DNA of 64,000 nucleotides, from positions 558,001 to 622,000 of the forward strand of contig OY730228.1 in assembly GCA_963422565.1 (NCBI GenBank), in the 5' to 3' direction. The notes under the pieces are model-generated. The model did not search any database and was not told the DNA's origin. It saw nothing but the letters and a program-made list of their open reading frames with translations. The position numbers were made by a program, and so were the translations under genes. Shown here piece after piece: positions 32,371 to 41,609 of this stretch. Source of the DNA: G963422565 sp963422565. GTDB lineage: Bacteria > Pseudomonadota > Alphaproteobacteria > MPNO01. Numbering within the stretch: the stretch's first letter is position 1; the number at the start of each line of letters is the position of its first letter.

Positions 32371-34767
32371 TCAATGCGTCACCACCTCGCCGATCGCACC
32401 CTCTCCCTGCGCCACCGGAACGCTCCCGACATCTTCCGGTTCCCATTCGATGGGCACGGGACGACCGGTCAGCGCCTGCTCCAGTACCTCGTCCACCGAC
32501 GAGACCGCGATGATCCGGACGTTCCGCTTGACGCTGTCGGGGATCTCGGCGAGATCCTTTTCGTTGTCCTTCGGGATGAGCACTTCGGTCAGGCCGCCGC
32601 GAAGCGCCGCCATGAGCTTCTCCTTGAGGCCGCCGATCTGCAGCACGCGACCGCGCAGCGTCACCTCGCCGGTCATCGCGACCTGGCGGCGAACGGGGAT
32701 CCCGGTCAGCGCCGAGACGATCGAGGTGCACATCGCCACGCCGGCCGACGGGCCGTCCTTCGGCGTCGAACCTTCCGGAACGTGAACATGGATGTCCCGC
32801 TTCTCGAACACGGTCGGGTTGATGCCGAACATCGGGCTGCGCGAACGGACATAGCTCCGTGCGGCCTGGACCGATTCCCGCATGACGTCGCCAAGCTTGC
32901 CGGTATGAGCGATGGTCCCCTTGCCGGGCAGGGTCACCGCCTCGATCGACAACAGCTCGCCGCCGACCTCCGTCCAGGCGAGGCCGGTGGTGACGCCCAC
33001 GAGGTCCTCTTCCTCGACCTCGCCGAAACGGTAGCGCGGTACCCCGGAATAGGTCTTGAGGTTGCGGCGGGTCACGCGGACCCTCTTGGGCTTGCTCGTC
33101 AGCACCTCCTTCACCGCCTTGCGCGCGAGATTCGCCAGCTCCCGCTCCAGGTTACGCACCCCAGCCTCACGGGTGTAAAGGCGGACGAGCTCGCGAAGCG
33201 CTTCGTCGGAGATCGACCATTCGTCCGGTTTCAGCCCATGTGCCTTGAGCTGCTTGGAGATCAGGTGCCGTTTGGCGATCTCGACCTTCTCGTCCTCGGT
33301 GTAGCCGGCGAGCCGGATGATTTCCATCCGGTCCATCAACGGTTGGGGCATCCTCAGCGTGTTCGCTGTGGTGATGAAGAGCACATCCGACAGATCGTAA
33401 TCGACCTCCAGATAGTGATCGTTGAACGAATTGTTCTGCTCGGGGTCGAGCGCTTCGAGCAGGGCGGAGGACGGGTCGCCGCGCCAGTCGGCGCCGAGCT
33501 TGTCCACCTCGTCCAGCAGGAACAGCGGGTTCGAGCTCTTGGCCTTCTTCATTCCCTGGACGATCTTGCCCGGCATCGAACCGATATAGGTGCGGCGGTG
33601 ACCGCGGATTTCCGCCTCGTCGCGCACCCCGCCCAGAGACATCCGCACGAAGTTCCGGCCCGTCGCCCGCGCGATCGACTTGCCGAGCGAGGTCTTGCCG
33701 ACTCCCGGCGGACCGACCAGGCACAGGATCGGGCCGCGCAGCTTGCGCACGCGCTGCTGCACCGCCAGATATTCGACGATCCGTTCCTTGACCTTGTCCA
33801 GCCCGTAATGGTCCTGATCGAGGACCTTCTGCGCGTAATCGAGGTCGCGCCGTACCTTCGAGCGCTTCTTCCACGGGATGGCGAGCAGCCAGTCCAGATA
33901 GTTGCGCACGACCGTCGCCTCGGCCGACATCGGGCTCATCGAGCGCAGCTTCTTGAGCTCCTGTCGCGCCTTCTCCCGCGCCTCCTTGCTGAGCTTGGTC
34001 TTGTTGATGCGCTCCTCGATCTCGCCGGCCTCGTCGCGTCCTTCCTCGGACTCGCCGAGCTCCTTCTGAATCGCCTTGAGCTGCTCGTTCAGATAGTACT
34101 CGCGCTGGGTCTTCTCCATCTGCCGCTTGACGCGGCCGCGGATGCGCTTCTCGACCTGAAGGACGCCGATCTCGGCCTCCATGAAGGAGTAGGCGCGCTC
34201 CAGACGCTCACCGACCGAGATCGTTTCGAGCAGCTCCTGCTTCTCGGACATTTTCAGCGCAAGATGCGAGGCGACGGTGTCCGCCAGCTTGCTCTCGTCA
34301 TCGATTTGATTGAGAGAAACAAGGACTTCCGGAGGAATTTTCTTGTTTAGCTTGATATATTGCTCGAATTGGGAGATCACCGAGCGCGCCAGCGCCTCGA
34401 TATCCTTCTCGCCGGCGGCTTCGTCCTCGACCGGGCTCGCCTCGGCCTGGAAATAGGTCTCCGTGCGGGTGAAACGGGCGATACGCGCCCGGCGCATCCC
34501 CTCGACGAGGACCTTGACCGTGCCGTCGGGAAGCTTCAGGAGCTGCAGCACGGTTCCCACGGTTCCCATCGCATGGATGTCGTCCGGCCCCGGATCGTCC
34601 TGGCTGGCGTTCCGCTGCGCGACAAGGAGGATCTGCTTGTCGTCGTTCATCACGTCCTCGAGCGCACGCACCGACTTCTCGCGCCCGACGAACAGCGGAA
34701 CGATCATGTGCGGGAAGACGACGATGTCCCGCAGCGGGAGAACTGGAAGCAGGGAATCCGACGACAT
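32371..34767 (-). CDS. lon: ATP-dependent endopeptidase La
   Basis: The 798-residue Lon protease degrades damaged and short-lived proteins in the cytoplasm. Domains: N-terminal LON substrate domain (to about 205), a coiled-coil region, the AAA+ module with GPPGVGKTSLGKS near 354 and LFLLDEVDKLG near 417, and the C-terminal Ser-Lys protease with KDGPSAGVAM (Ser near 674) and Lys near 717. The ATG at 34767 is used; GGAGG lies 11 bases upstream. An in-frame TTG nine bases earlier is less likely. It follows clpX in the tig-clpP-clpX-lon-hupB series. Confidence 0.97.
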   Translation of the reverse strand: MSSDSLLPVLPLRDIVVFPHMIVPLFVGREKSVRALEDVMNDDKQILLVAQRNASQDDPGPDDIHAMGTVGTVLQLLKLPDGTVKVLVEGMRRARIARFTRTETYFQAEASPVEDEAAGEKDIEALARSVISQFEQYIKLNKKIPPEVLVSLNQIDDESKLADTVASHLALKMSEKQELLETISVGERLERAYSFMEAEIGVLQVEKRIRGRVKRQMEKTQREYYLNEQLKAIQKELGESEEGRDEAGEIEERINKTKLSKEAREKARQELKKLRSMSPMSAEATVVRNYLDWLLAIPWKKRSKVRRDLDYAQKVLDQDHYGLDKVKERIVEYLAVQQRVRKLRGPILCLVGPPGVGKTSLGKSIARATGRNFVRMSLGGVRDEAEIRGHRRTYIGSMPGKIVQGMKKAKSSNPLFLLDEVDKLGADWRGDPSSALLEALDPEQNNSFNDHYLEVDYDLSDVLFITTANTLRMPQPLMDRMEIIRLAGYTEDEKVEIAKRHLISKQLKAHGLKPDEWSISDEALRELVRLYTREAGVRNLERELANLARKAVKEVLTSKPKRVRVTRRNLKTYSGVPRYRFGEVEEEDLVGVTTGLAWTEVGGELLSIEAVTLPGKGTIAHTGKLGDVMRESVQAARSYVRSRSPMFGINPTVFEKRDIHVHVPEGSTPKDGPSAGVAMCTSIVSALTGIPVRRQVAMTGEVTLRGRVLQIGGLKEKLMAALRGGLTEVLIPKDNEKDLAEIPDSVKRNVRIIAVSSVDEVLEQALTGRPVPIEWEPEDVGSVPVAQGEGAIGEVVTH

Positions 34768-34881
34768 GTCAAGCAACGCCTCCGAACATGCGGTGTCCGG
34801 TATCGGACCGGCCGTTGTCTACGGCCTCGCCGCGCCATCCTAACATGGACTCGCCGTGCGAAACTTCAAGCCCGAGCCCCT

Positions 34882-36147
34882 CTAAGCGGTCGAGCCGCTC
34901 TCCTCCCGGCGATCGGCATAGATGAACAGCGGCTTCGCCCGGCCATCCACGACCTCGCGGTTGACCGCGATCTCCTCGACATCCTCGAGCCCCGGCAGAT
35001 CGAACATGGTCTCGAGGAGAATCCCCTCGAGGATCGAGCGCAGACCGCGCGCGCCGGTTTTGCGGCTGATCGCCCTGACCGCCACCGCGCGCAGCGCGTC
35101 GTCGGTCAGGTTGAGCTTCACGTCCTCCATCTCGAACAGACGGCCGTACTGCTTGACGAGCGCGTTCTTGGGAAGGGTCAGGATCTGGACCAGCGCGTCC
35201 TCGTCGAGGTCTTCGAGGGTGGCGACGACCGGGAGCCGGCCGACGAATTCGGGAATCAGGCCGAAGCGGAGAAGGTCCTCCGGCTCCACGCCGCGCAGCA
35301 CCTCGCCGGTCGCCCGGTCGTCGGGGCTGCGCACGTCCGCACCGAACCCGATCGAGGTGCCCTGCCCCCGATCGGAGATGATCTTCTCCAGCCCGGAGAA
35401 GGCGCCGCCGCAGACGAAGAGGATATTGGTGGTATCGACCTGGAGGAACTCCTGCTGCGGATGCTTGCGGCCGCCCTGAGGCGGCACCGAAGCGACGGTA
35501 CCCTCCATGATCTTGAGCAGCGCTTGCTGGACGCCCTCGCCCGAGACGTCGCGGGTGATCGACGGGTTGTCGGACTTGCGGGAGATCTTATCCACCTCGT
35601 CGATATAGACGATCCCGCGCTGCGCGCGTTCGACATTGTAATCGGCGGCCTGAAGCAGCTTCAGAATGATGTTCTCGACATCCTCGCCGACATATCCCGC
35701 TTCGGTCAGCGTCGTCGCATCCGCCATGGTGAACGGTACGTCGAGGATACGGGCGAGCGTCTGGGCGAGCAACGTCTTGCCGCAGCCGGTCGGGCCGACC
35801 AGCAGAATGTTGGATTTCGCGATCTCGATATCGGCGCCTTTGGCGCCTTGCGCCAAGCGCTTATAGTGGTTGTGAACAGCCACCGACAGAACGCGCTTGG
35901 CATGGTCCTGACCGATCACGTAATCGTCGAGAACGGAGCAGATCTCACGCGGGGTGGCCACGCCGTCACGCGACTTGACGAGCGTCGTCTTCGACTCTTC
36001 ACGGATAATGTCCATGCAGAGCTCGACGCATTCATCGCAGATAAACACCGTGGGACCTGCGATCAACTTGCGCACTTCCTGCTGGCTCTTTCCGCAGAAA
36101 GAACAATAGAGCACATTCTTTGAATTGCCGCCGCCCGACCTCTTCAT
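34882..36147 (-). CDS. clpX: ClpXP ATP-binding subunit ClpX
   Basis: The 421-residue unfoldase feeds substrates to ClpP. It starts with a zinc-binding domain (Cys15, Cys18, Cys37, Cys40). The AAA+ module has Walker A GPTGCGKT at 118-125, Walker B IVYIDEVDKI near 184 and an arginine-finger/sensor region. The IGF loop that docks to ClpP appears as LIPEFVGRLP-preceding IGFGADV near 268. The length is normal. It lies 84 bases downstream of the clpP stop side, in conserved order. Confidence 0.97.
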   Translation of the reverse strand: MKRSGGGNSKNVLYCSFCGKSQQEVRKLIAGPTVFICDECVELCMDIIREESKTTLVKSRDGVATPREICSVLDDYVIGQDHAKRVLSVAVHNHYKRLAQGAKGADIEIAKSNILLVGPTGCGKTLLAQTLARILDVPFTMADATTLTEAGYVGEDVENIILKLLQAADYNVERAQRGIVYIDEVDKISRKSDNPSITRDVSGEGVQQALLKIMEGTVASVPPQGGRKHPQQEFLQVDTTNILFVCGGAFSGLEKIISDRGQGTSIGFGADVRSPDDRATGEVLRGVEPEDLLRFGLIPEFVGRLPVVATLEDLDEDALVQILTLPKNALVKQYGRLFEMEDVKLNLTDDALRAVAVRAISRKTGARGLRSILEGILLETMFDLPGLEDVEEIAVNREVVDGRAKPLFIYADRREESGSTA

Positions 36148-36231
36148 AAGAACCTCGCGGGTCGCACCCTGTAGCCTGCAATGCTAGCCGACGCGCCGGG
36201 GGGCGTCCATCGGCAATCCCCGGGCCCGAGT

Positions 36232-36870
36232 TCAGCCGCCGGCCGCCGGCGTCTCGGGCGCCGGCCGGCTGGAGACCACCTCGTCGATCAGCCCGAACTC
36301 CCTCGCCTCCTCGGGCGACAGAAACTTGTCGCGATCCATCGCCCCCTCGATCACGTCTATGCCCTGCCCGGTATGCCGGACATAGATATCGTTGAGCCGC
36401 GACCGCAGCGCCAGAATCTCCCGCGCATGGATCTCTATGTCGGCGGCCTGGCCCTGGAAGCCGCCCGAGGGCTGGTGGATCATCAACCGCGAGTGCGGCA
36501 GCGAATAGCGCTTCCCGGCGGCGCCCGCCGCCAACAGCAGGGAACCCATCGAAGCGGCCTGGCCGATGCAGACCGTGGACAGTTCCGGGCGGATATACTG
36601 CATAGTATCGTAGATCGCGAGCCCGGCCGTTACCAGCCCGCCCGGCGAATTGATGTAGAAGGCGATGTCCTTGGTCGGGTTCTCCGATTCGAGATAGAGA
36701 AGCTGGGCGCAGACCAGCGAGGCGACGATGTCGTCGACGGGGCCGATCAGGAATATGATTCGCTCCTTGAGCAGCCGGGAATAGATGTCGTAGGCGCGCT
36801 CGCCCCGATTCGTCTGCTCGACCACCATCGGAACGAGATTGTTCATGCGTATGTCGTGGCGGGTCTGCAT
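36232..36870 (-). CDS. clpP: ClpP protease proteolytic subunit
   Basis: The 212-residue serine protease forms the tetradecameric chamber of ClpXP. Ser107 is in GQAASMGSL, His132 in MIHQPSGG and the catalytic Asp is in the MDRDKF segment near 180. The short N-terminal extension before NNLVPMVVEQT is likely processed. The ATG at 36870 is preferred to upstream MVRRR, which lacks a ribosome-binding site; a later in-frame ATG at 36846 cannot be excluded. It is 44 bases after tig. Confidence 0.97.
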   Translation of the reverse strand: MQTRHDIRMNNLVPMVVEQTNRGERAYDIYSRLLKERIIFLIGPVDDIVASLVCAQLLYLESENPTKDIAFYINSPGGLVTAGLAIYDTMQYIRPELSTVCIGQAASMGSLLLAAGAAGKRYSLPHSRLMIHQPSGGFQGQAADIEIHAREILALRSRLNDIYVRHTGQGIDVIEGAMDRDKFLSPEEAREFGLIDEVVSSRPAPETPAAGG

Positions 36871-36914
36871 CGGCCTCGCTTCCTCGTCTCGATCGGCCCG
36901 ACGGCGGACCACGC

Positions 36915-38246
36915 TCAGCCGCTGCCAGCGGTCTCGGGGAGGATCAGATCCTTCGGCCCGGCCTGACGCTCCGTCACCCGCGCCAGCTCGACGATGAAGT
37001 CGACGACCTTGTCCTCCAGGATCGGCGCCTGAAGCTCCATGACCGCAGCGGGGTTGTTTCTATAATATTCGGCGACCTTCTGCTCCTGGCCGGGGAATCG
37101 GAACGCTTGGGCGGTGACGGCGCGCTGCAGCTCGTCCTCGCCGACCCGGATTTCGTTGAGCCTGCCGATTTCCGACAACAACAGTCCGAGCCGGACACGC
37201 CGCTCGGCGATCCCGCGATATCGGGCCTTGAGCTCGTCTTCGGTGAGACCCTTGTCCTCGTCGCCGAGCCGATCCCCCGCGATCAGCTCCTCGACCCGCT
37301 TCCAGAGCCCGTCGAACTCGCTCTCGACCATCGTCGGCGGCAGCTCGAAGTCGTAGATCCCGGCCAGCTTGTCGAGCAGGTTCCGCTTCAGCAGCGTCTT
37401 GGACATCTCGGCATATTCGCGGGCGATCCGCTCCTTGATCGAAGCCTGGAGGGCCGCGAGGTCCGGAGAGCCCAGCCCAGCCGCGAACTCATCGTCGATC
37501 TCGGGCGCGGCGGCGGCCTCTATCGCCTTGACCAAAACTTCGAATGATGCGGTCCTGCCCTTCAGATGTTCCGCCGGATAGTCGTCGGGAAACGTGACCT
37601 CCACCGTCTTTTCGCCGCCCGAGGCAACGCCGATCAACTGTTCGTCGAAGCCCGCGACCAAAACCCCCGCGCCGAGATCGAGCACGAAGTCCTCGGCGGT
37701 TCCCCCTGGAAACTCCTCGCCGTCGATCCTGCCCTTGAAATCGACTCGGAGCCGATCGCCCTCGACCGCGCCGCGGCCGTCGGCGACCGCCGTGTAGACC
37801 GTGCGCTGCCGGGCGAGGCGGGCGACCGCCTCGGAGACCGCCTCTTCGGAAGGCTCGACGACCAGACGCTCGAGCTCGAGATCGGAGAAATCGATCGGCT
37901 CGATGTCCGGCATCAGCTCGACCGCGAGGGTGTATTCCAGATCCTCCCCATCGGCGAAGTTCACGTCGTCGATCCTCGGCTGGAGCGCCGGGCGCACCCC
38001 TTCCCCGTCGATCGCCTCCCGGGTCGAATCCTGGAGGGCGGCCTCGAGGACCTCGCCCCGCACGGCGTCCCCGAAACGCTTCTTCAGCAGAAGGAACGGC
38101 GCCCGGCCGGGGCGGAAACCGGGGATCGAGACCGTGCGGCGGAGTTCGTCCAGCCGACCGGTCACCTTCCCTTCGATGTCCGGTCCGGGAACGCTGATCC
38201 GATACTCGCGCTTCAGCCCCTCGGCATGTGTCTGGGTGACTTGCAT
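36915..38246 (-). CDS. tig: Trigger factor
   Basis: The 443-residue ribosome-bound chaperone starts MQVTQTHAEGLKREYRISVP. The ribosome-binding signature GFRPGRAP lies at 43-50. The FKBP-type prolyl isomerase domain covers about 150-245 (GDRLRVDFKGRIDGEEFPGG, FPDDYPAEHLKGRTASFEV), and the helical C-terminal domain follows. The ATG at 38246 is 34 bases after the tRNA-Leu gene. Operon leader for clpP-clpX-lon. Confidence 0.96.
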   Translation of the reverse strand: MQVTQTHAEGLKREYRISVPGPDIEGKVTGRLDELRRTVSIPGFRPGRAPFLLLKKRFGDAVRGEVLEAALQDSTREAIDGEGVRPALQPRIDDVNFADGEDLEYTLAVELMPDIEPIDFSDLELERLVVEPSEEAVSEAVARLARQRTVYTAVADGRGAVEGDRLRVDFKGRIDGEEFPGGTAEDFVLDLGAGVLVAGFDEQLIGVASGGEKTVEVTFPDDYPAEHLKGRTASFEVLVKAIEAAAAPEIDDEFAAGLGSPDLAALQASIKERIAREYAEMSKTLLKRNLLDKLAGIYDFELPPTMVESEFDGLWKRVEELIAGDRLGDEDKGLTEDELKARYRGIAERRVRLGLLLSEIGRLNEIRVGEDELQRAVTAQAFRFPGQEQKVAEYYRNNPAAVMELQAPILEDKVVDFIVELARVTERQAGPKDLILPETAGSG

Positions 38247-38279
38247 GCGGTTCTCGTCGTTGCGGTGAACCCGGCCCGG

Positions 38280-38364
38280 TGGTGCGGGCGGAGGGATTCG
38301 AACCCCCACGGCTTGCGCCACCAGATCCTAAGTCTGGCGTGTCTACCATTTCCACCACGCCCGC
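38280..38364 (-). tRNA. tRNA-Leu (anticodon TAG)
   Basis: An 85-nt class II cloverleaf with acceptor GCGGGCG/CGCCCGC, anticodon stem CCAGA/TCTGG around CTTAGGA, a long variable arm (TGGCGCAAGCC), T arm GGGGGTTCGAATCCCTC and encoded CCA. It lies just upstream of tig on the same strand. Confidence 0.96.
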
Positions 38365-38508
38365 CGATCACGGGCCTGCGACGGTCGTCGTCGCCCTTCC
38401 CGAACGGCGCGCGGCCGAAACGGTCGGGCATGTTCCCCCGCGGCAGCGGCGCACACATATAGTTGCCGTAGACGCGGCGGGCAAGGCCGGAAGGGAAAGG
38501 GGAAGGAT

Positions 38509-40905
38509 TCAATGCCGCGGCGGACGGGAGCGGCGCATGCAGGCCCTGGCGGCCGCGTCGAGAATGGCACCGCTGTCGATGCCGAAACGGGCGTAGAGAT
38601 CGGGTATGTCTCCAGACTCGCCGAAGCTGTCGACGCCCAGCGGATAGATGCGGTGTCCGGCGACCGAACCGAGCCAGGACAGCGCCGCCGGATGACCGTC
38701 GAGCACCGTCACGATCGCTGCATCGCGCGATAGCGAGGCCAGCAGCCGCTCCACATGGGCGACGGCGCGGAGGTCTCCGCCGACCCGTGCGCGTCGGGCG
38801 TCCATCCAGGCCCGGTGAAGCCGGTCCGACGAGGTGACCGCGAGCAGCCCGGCGTCGGGGATGTCCTCGCGAATGGCCGCGACCGCCGCCGCCGCCTCGG
38901 GCGCGACCGCGCCCATATAGGCGACCGCGATCTCCGTTCGGGCCGGTGGCGGGCCGCCGCGCCAGTATCCGCCGGCGATGACGCCGTCCCGCCAGGCCTC
39001 GCCGTCCGCCCTGTCCGGCTGATCGATCGGCCGGGTCGACAGGCGAAGGCAGACAGATCCGCCGTCCTCCGCCTGCATATGGCGGAAGCCCCAGCCCATG
39101 AGTTCGGCGAGCTCGTCGACGAAGGCAGGCTCGAACGCCGCGAGACCGGCCTGCCCGAGTGTGATCAGAGGCGTTTCCTGGGACTGGTGAGCGCCGCCCT
39201 CGGGCGCGAGCGTGATCCCCGAAGGGGTGGCGACGAGCATGAACCGCGCCCCCTGATAGCAGGCATAGTGCAGCGCATCGAGCCCGCGGCGGATGAACGG
39301 ATCGTAGAGCGTCCCGATGGGCAGGAGGCGCGCGCCGAAAATTGCGCCGGCGAGCCCGAAGGCGGAAAGGGTCAGGAACAGATTGTTCTCGGCGATTCCC
39401 AGCTCGACATGCTGCCCCCCGGGCCGCATCGACCAGCGCTGGGCGGAAACCACATCCTCGTCGGCAAAGACGTCCGCCGCCGCCTCGCGGGCGAACAGGC
39501 CGCGGCGGTTCACCCAGGCGCCGAGACCGGTCGAGACCGTCACGTCCGGCGACGCCGTCACGACACGCGCGGCCAACGGGGCGTCGCCGCGCGCGAGCTC
39601 GTTGAGCACCCGGCCGAACCCGTCCTGGGTCGACATCGTCGGACGCCGCGGCGCCTCGAGCCGGTCCGGTACCGGGATTTTCGCCGGCTCCTTGCGGCGC
39701 GGATAGACCGCGGCGAACGGCGTCCCTCGGAGGAACGCGCCCAGCAACGAGCGGTCGATGTCGAGCCCGGCGAAGCGCGACCACTCTTCGTTCTCGCCGA
39801 TCCCCATGCGGCGCCGGAACGCTTCCATCTGCGCTTCCGTCATCAGCCCGGCATGGTTGTCCTTGTGGCCGGCGAAGGGCAGGCCGAACCCCTTGGTGGT
39901 GTAGCAGATGAAACAAGTGGGCCGATCGTCGGTCGCCGCGCGGAACGCCGTGCTCAGCGATTCGATGTCGTTGCCGGCAAGATTGGTCATCAGGTCGTGC
40001 AGGCGCGGATCGTCCATGCCGTCGAGCAGGTGGCGCAGGTCGGAATCCCCCACGGAGTCGGCGGAGAGGCGCGCCCTCCAACCCGCGCCGCCCTTGTAGG
40101 TCAAAGCCGAGTAGAGCGAGTTCGGACAGCGGTCGATCCACTCCCGGAGGCGCCGCCCGCCCGGTTTCGCAAACGCCTCCTCCTGCCGGGTCCCGTATTT
40201 GAGCGTCCTCACCCGCCAACCCGCCGACCGGAACCGCTCCTCGATGCTTCCGAACAGCCGGTCCGTCACGACGGAGTCCAAGCTCTGGCGGTTGTAGTCG
40301 ACGATCCACCAGACGTTCCGCACATCGTGTTTCCAGGCCTCGTGGAGCGCTTCGGAGACGTTTCCCTCGTCGAGCTCCGCATCGCCGACCAGCGCGATCA
40401 TCCGCCCGCGGCGGCCGCCGTCGAGCAACCCCTTCGACGCCAGATATTCCTGGGCGAGCGCGGCGAAAACAGTCTGCGCCGCCCCGAGGCCGACCGACCC
40501 GGTCGAGAAATCGACATCGTCGTCGTCCTTGATCCGCGACGGATAGGACTGCGCTCCGCCGAGGCCCCGGAACCGCTCGAGCCGTTCGCGGCTCTCGCGG
40601 CCCAGCAGATACTGGATCGCATGGAACAAGGGGGCGGCATGGGGTTTGACGGCAACCCGGTCTTCCGGCCGCAGGACATCGAAATAGAGCACGGTCATGA
40701 TGGTCGCCATCGAGGCGCAAGACGCCTGGTGGCCGCCCACCTTCAGACCGTCGCGCCGGGCGCGCAGATGGTTGGCGTTATGGATCATCCAGGTGGCGAG
40801 CCACAGAATCTTGCGCTCCAGCGCCGTGAGACAGACCCGCCGCAGCGCCTCGTCTTCATGCGGGTCGGCGGCGGGCGCCGCCCGTTCCTTCGTTCGGGTC
40901 ACCAT
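38509..40905 (-). CDS. Homodimeric 2-oxoacid dehydrogenase E1-like transketolase (MdeB-like)
   Basis: The 798-residue TPP enzyme has the layout of homodimeric E1 (AceE-like) but is about 90 residues shorter. KVGGHQASCASMATIM near 55, the TPP/Mg motif GDAELDEGN at 174-182 with NRQSLD near 205, then QHVELGIAENNLFLTLSAFGLAG near 505 and a transketolase C-domain ending YARFGIDSGAILDAA. It likely decarboxylates 2-oxobutyrate, pyruvate or a branched 2-oxoacid. The closest described setting is MdeB of Pseudomonas putida, next to an Lrp-type regulator (MdeR) and methionine gamma-lyase (MdeA). Here it is divergent from an Lrp/AsnC gene, but no lyase is near. No E2 or E3 gene is in the window. Confidence 0.8.
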   Translation of the reverse strand: MVTRTKERAAPAADPHEDEALRRVCLTALERKILWLATWMIHNANHLRARRDGLKVGGHQASCASMATIMTVLYFDVLRPEDRVAVKPHAAPLFHAIQYLLGRESRERLERFRGLGGAQSYPSRIKDDDDVDFSTGSVGLGAAQTVFAALAQEYLASKGLLDGGRRGRMIALVGDAELDEGNVSEALHEAWKHDVRNVWWIVDYNRQSLDSVVTDRLFGSIEERFRSAGWRVRTLKYGTRQEEAFAKPGGRRLREWIDRCPNSLYSALTYKGGAGWRARLSADSVGDSDLRHLLDGMDDPRLHDLMTNLAGNDIESLSTAFRAATDDRPTCFICYTTKGFGLPFAGHKDNHAGLMTEAQMEAFRRRMGIGENEEWSRFAGLDIDRSLLGAFLRGTPFAAVYPRRKEPAKIPVPDRLEAPRRPTMSTQDGFGRVLNELARGDAPLAARVVTASPDVTVSTGLGAWVNRRGLFAREAAADVFADEDVVSAQRWSMRPGGQHVELGIAENNLFLTLSAFGLAGAIFGARLLPIGTLYDPFIRRGLDALHYACYQGARFMLVATPSGITLAPEGGAHQSQETPLITLGQAGLAAFEPAFVDELAELMGWGFRHMQAEDGGSVCLRLSTRPIDQPDRADGEAWRDGVIAGGYWRGGPPPARTEIAVAYMGAVAPEAAAAVAAIREDIPDAGLLAVTSSDRLHRAWMDARRARVGGDLRAVAHVERLLASLSRDAAIVTVLDGHPAALSWLGSVAGHRIYPLGVDSFGESGDIPDLYARFGIDSGAILDAAARACMRRSRPPRH

Positions 40906-41036
40906 GCTTCCCCCGGATACCGGCCGGAATCGGGTAGATCATAATGCGGTCCGAAATCGATTTTTGTGCAAATATCGCTCGGATATCCCTTATTTCAGCA
41001 ATTGATATCGTATGGAAATCGGTTTGGAGACAGATC
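40906..41036. promoter_or_regulatory. Divergent A+T-rich control region with palindromes
   Basis: Between the E1-like and Lrp genes the sequence drops to clearly lower GC. It contains the palindrome AAATCGATTT (40954-40963), the 15-bp dyad ATATCgctcgGATAT (40972-40986) and GATATC (41004-41009). Lrp/AsnC proteins bind 15-bp dyads, so these are likely operator sites for autoregulation and control of the E1-like gene. Confidence 0.5.
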
Positions 41037-41507
41037 ATGCCGTCTCAGGCGCTCGACGAAATCGACCGGCGCATCCTCGCCGCCCTCCAGGCGGACGCCC
41101 GGATATCCAATGCCCGGCTTGCGGAAACCGCTGGTCTCTCCCCCTCTCCCTGCCTGCGGCGGGTGCGGAGGCTGGAGCGCGCCGGGGTGATCGCGGGATA
41201 TGCGGCACTGCTCGATCCGGGCGCCCTGGGCCTGCCGGTATCGGTGTTCGTCCAGGTCTCGCTCGAGCGCCAGATCGATCGATCTCTGGAGGTCTTCGAA
41301 CGCGCCGTCCGCGAACGGCCGGAGGTCATGGAGTGCTATCTGATGACCGGTGACGCCGATTATATGCTGCGCGTCGTGGTCGCCGACATCGCCGCCTACG
41401 AGCGCTTTCTGATGGATCATCTGACACGGGTACCGGGCGTTTCCTCGATCAAATCGAGTTTCGCGCTCAATCGGGTCAAATACGCTACGGCGCTGCCGCT
41501 GGCATAG
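41037..41507 (+). CDS. Lrp/AsnC family transcriptional regulator
   Basis: The 156-residue regulator has an N-terminal HTH (LDEIDRRILAALQADARISNARLAETAGLSPSPCLRRVRRLERAGVI, residues 5-51) and the C-terminal RAM/effector domain with GDADYMLRVVVADIAAYERFLMDHLTRVPGV near 105-135. Such proteins sense amino acids. The ATG at 41037 follows GGAGACAGATC; an open frame from 40944 is not supported. It is divergent from the E1-like gene, which it probably controls in the manner of MdeR, with leucine, methionine or a related amino acid as effector (inference). Confidence 0.9.
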   Translation: MPSQALDEIDRRILAALQADARISNARLAETAGLSPSPCLRRVRRLERAGVIAGYAALLDPGALGLPVSVFVQVSLERQIDRSLEVFERAVRERPEVMECYLMTGDADYMLRVVVADIAAYERFLMDHLTRVPGVSSIKSSFALNRVKYATALPLA

Positions 41508-41609
41508 CCGCCCGGCGGAGCGGCGGCCCGGTCCCCGCCGACGGGAATCGCCACCTCCGCCCGTGCCGCCTACTGTGTCCGGACCGCGGACGATGGAGGT
41601 GGACAACCG

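Noticed and set aside
38755..40944. Plus-strand ORF of 729 codons
   Set aside because: Antisense of the E1-like gene with no recognisable motif.
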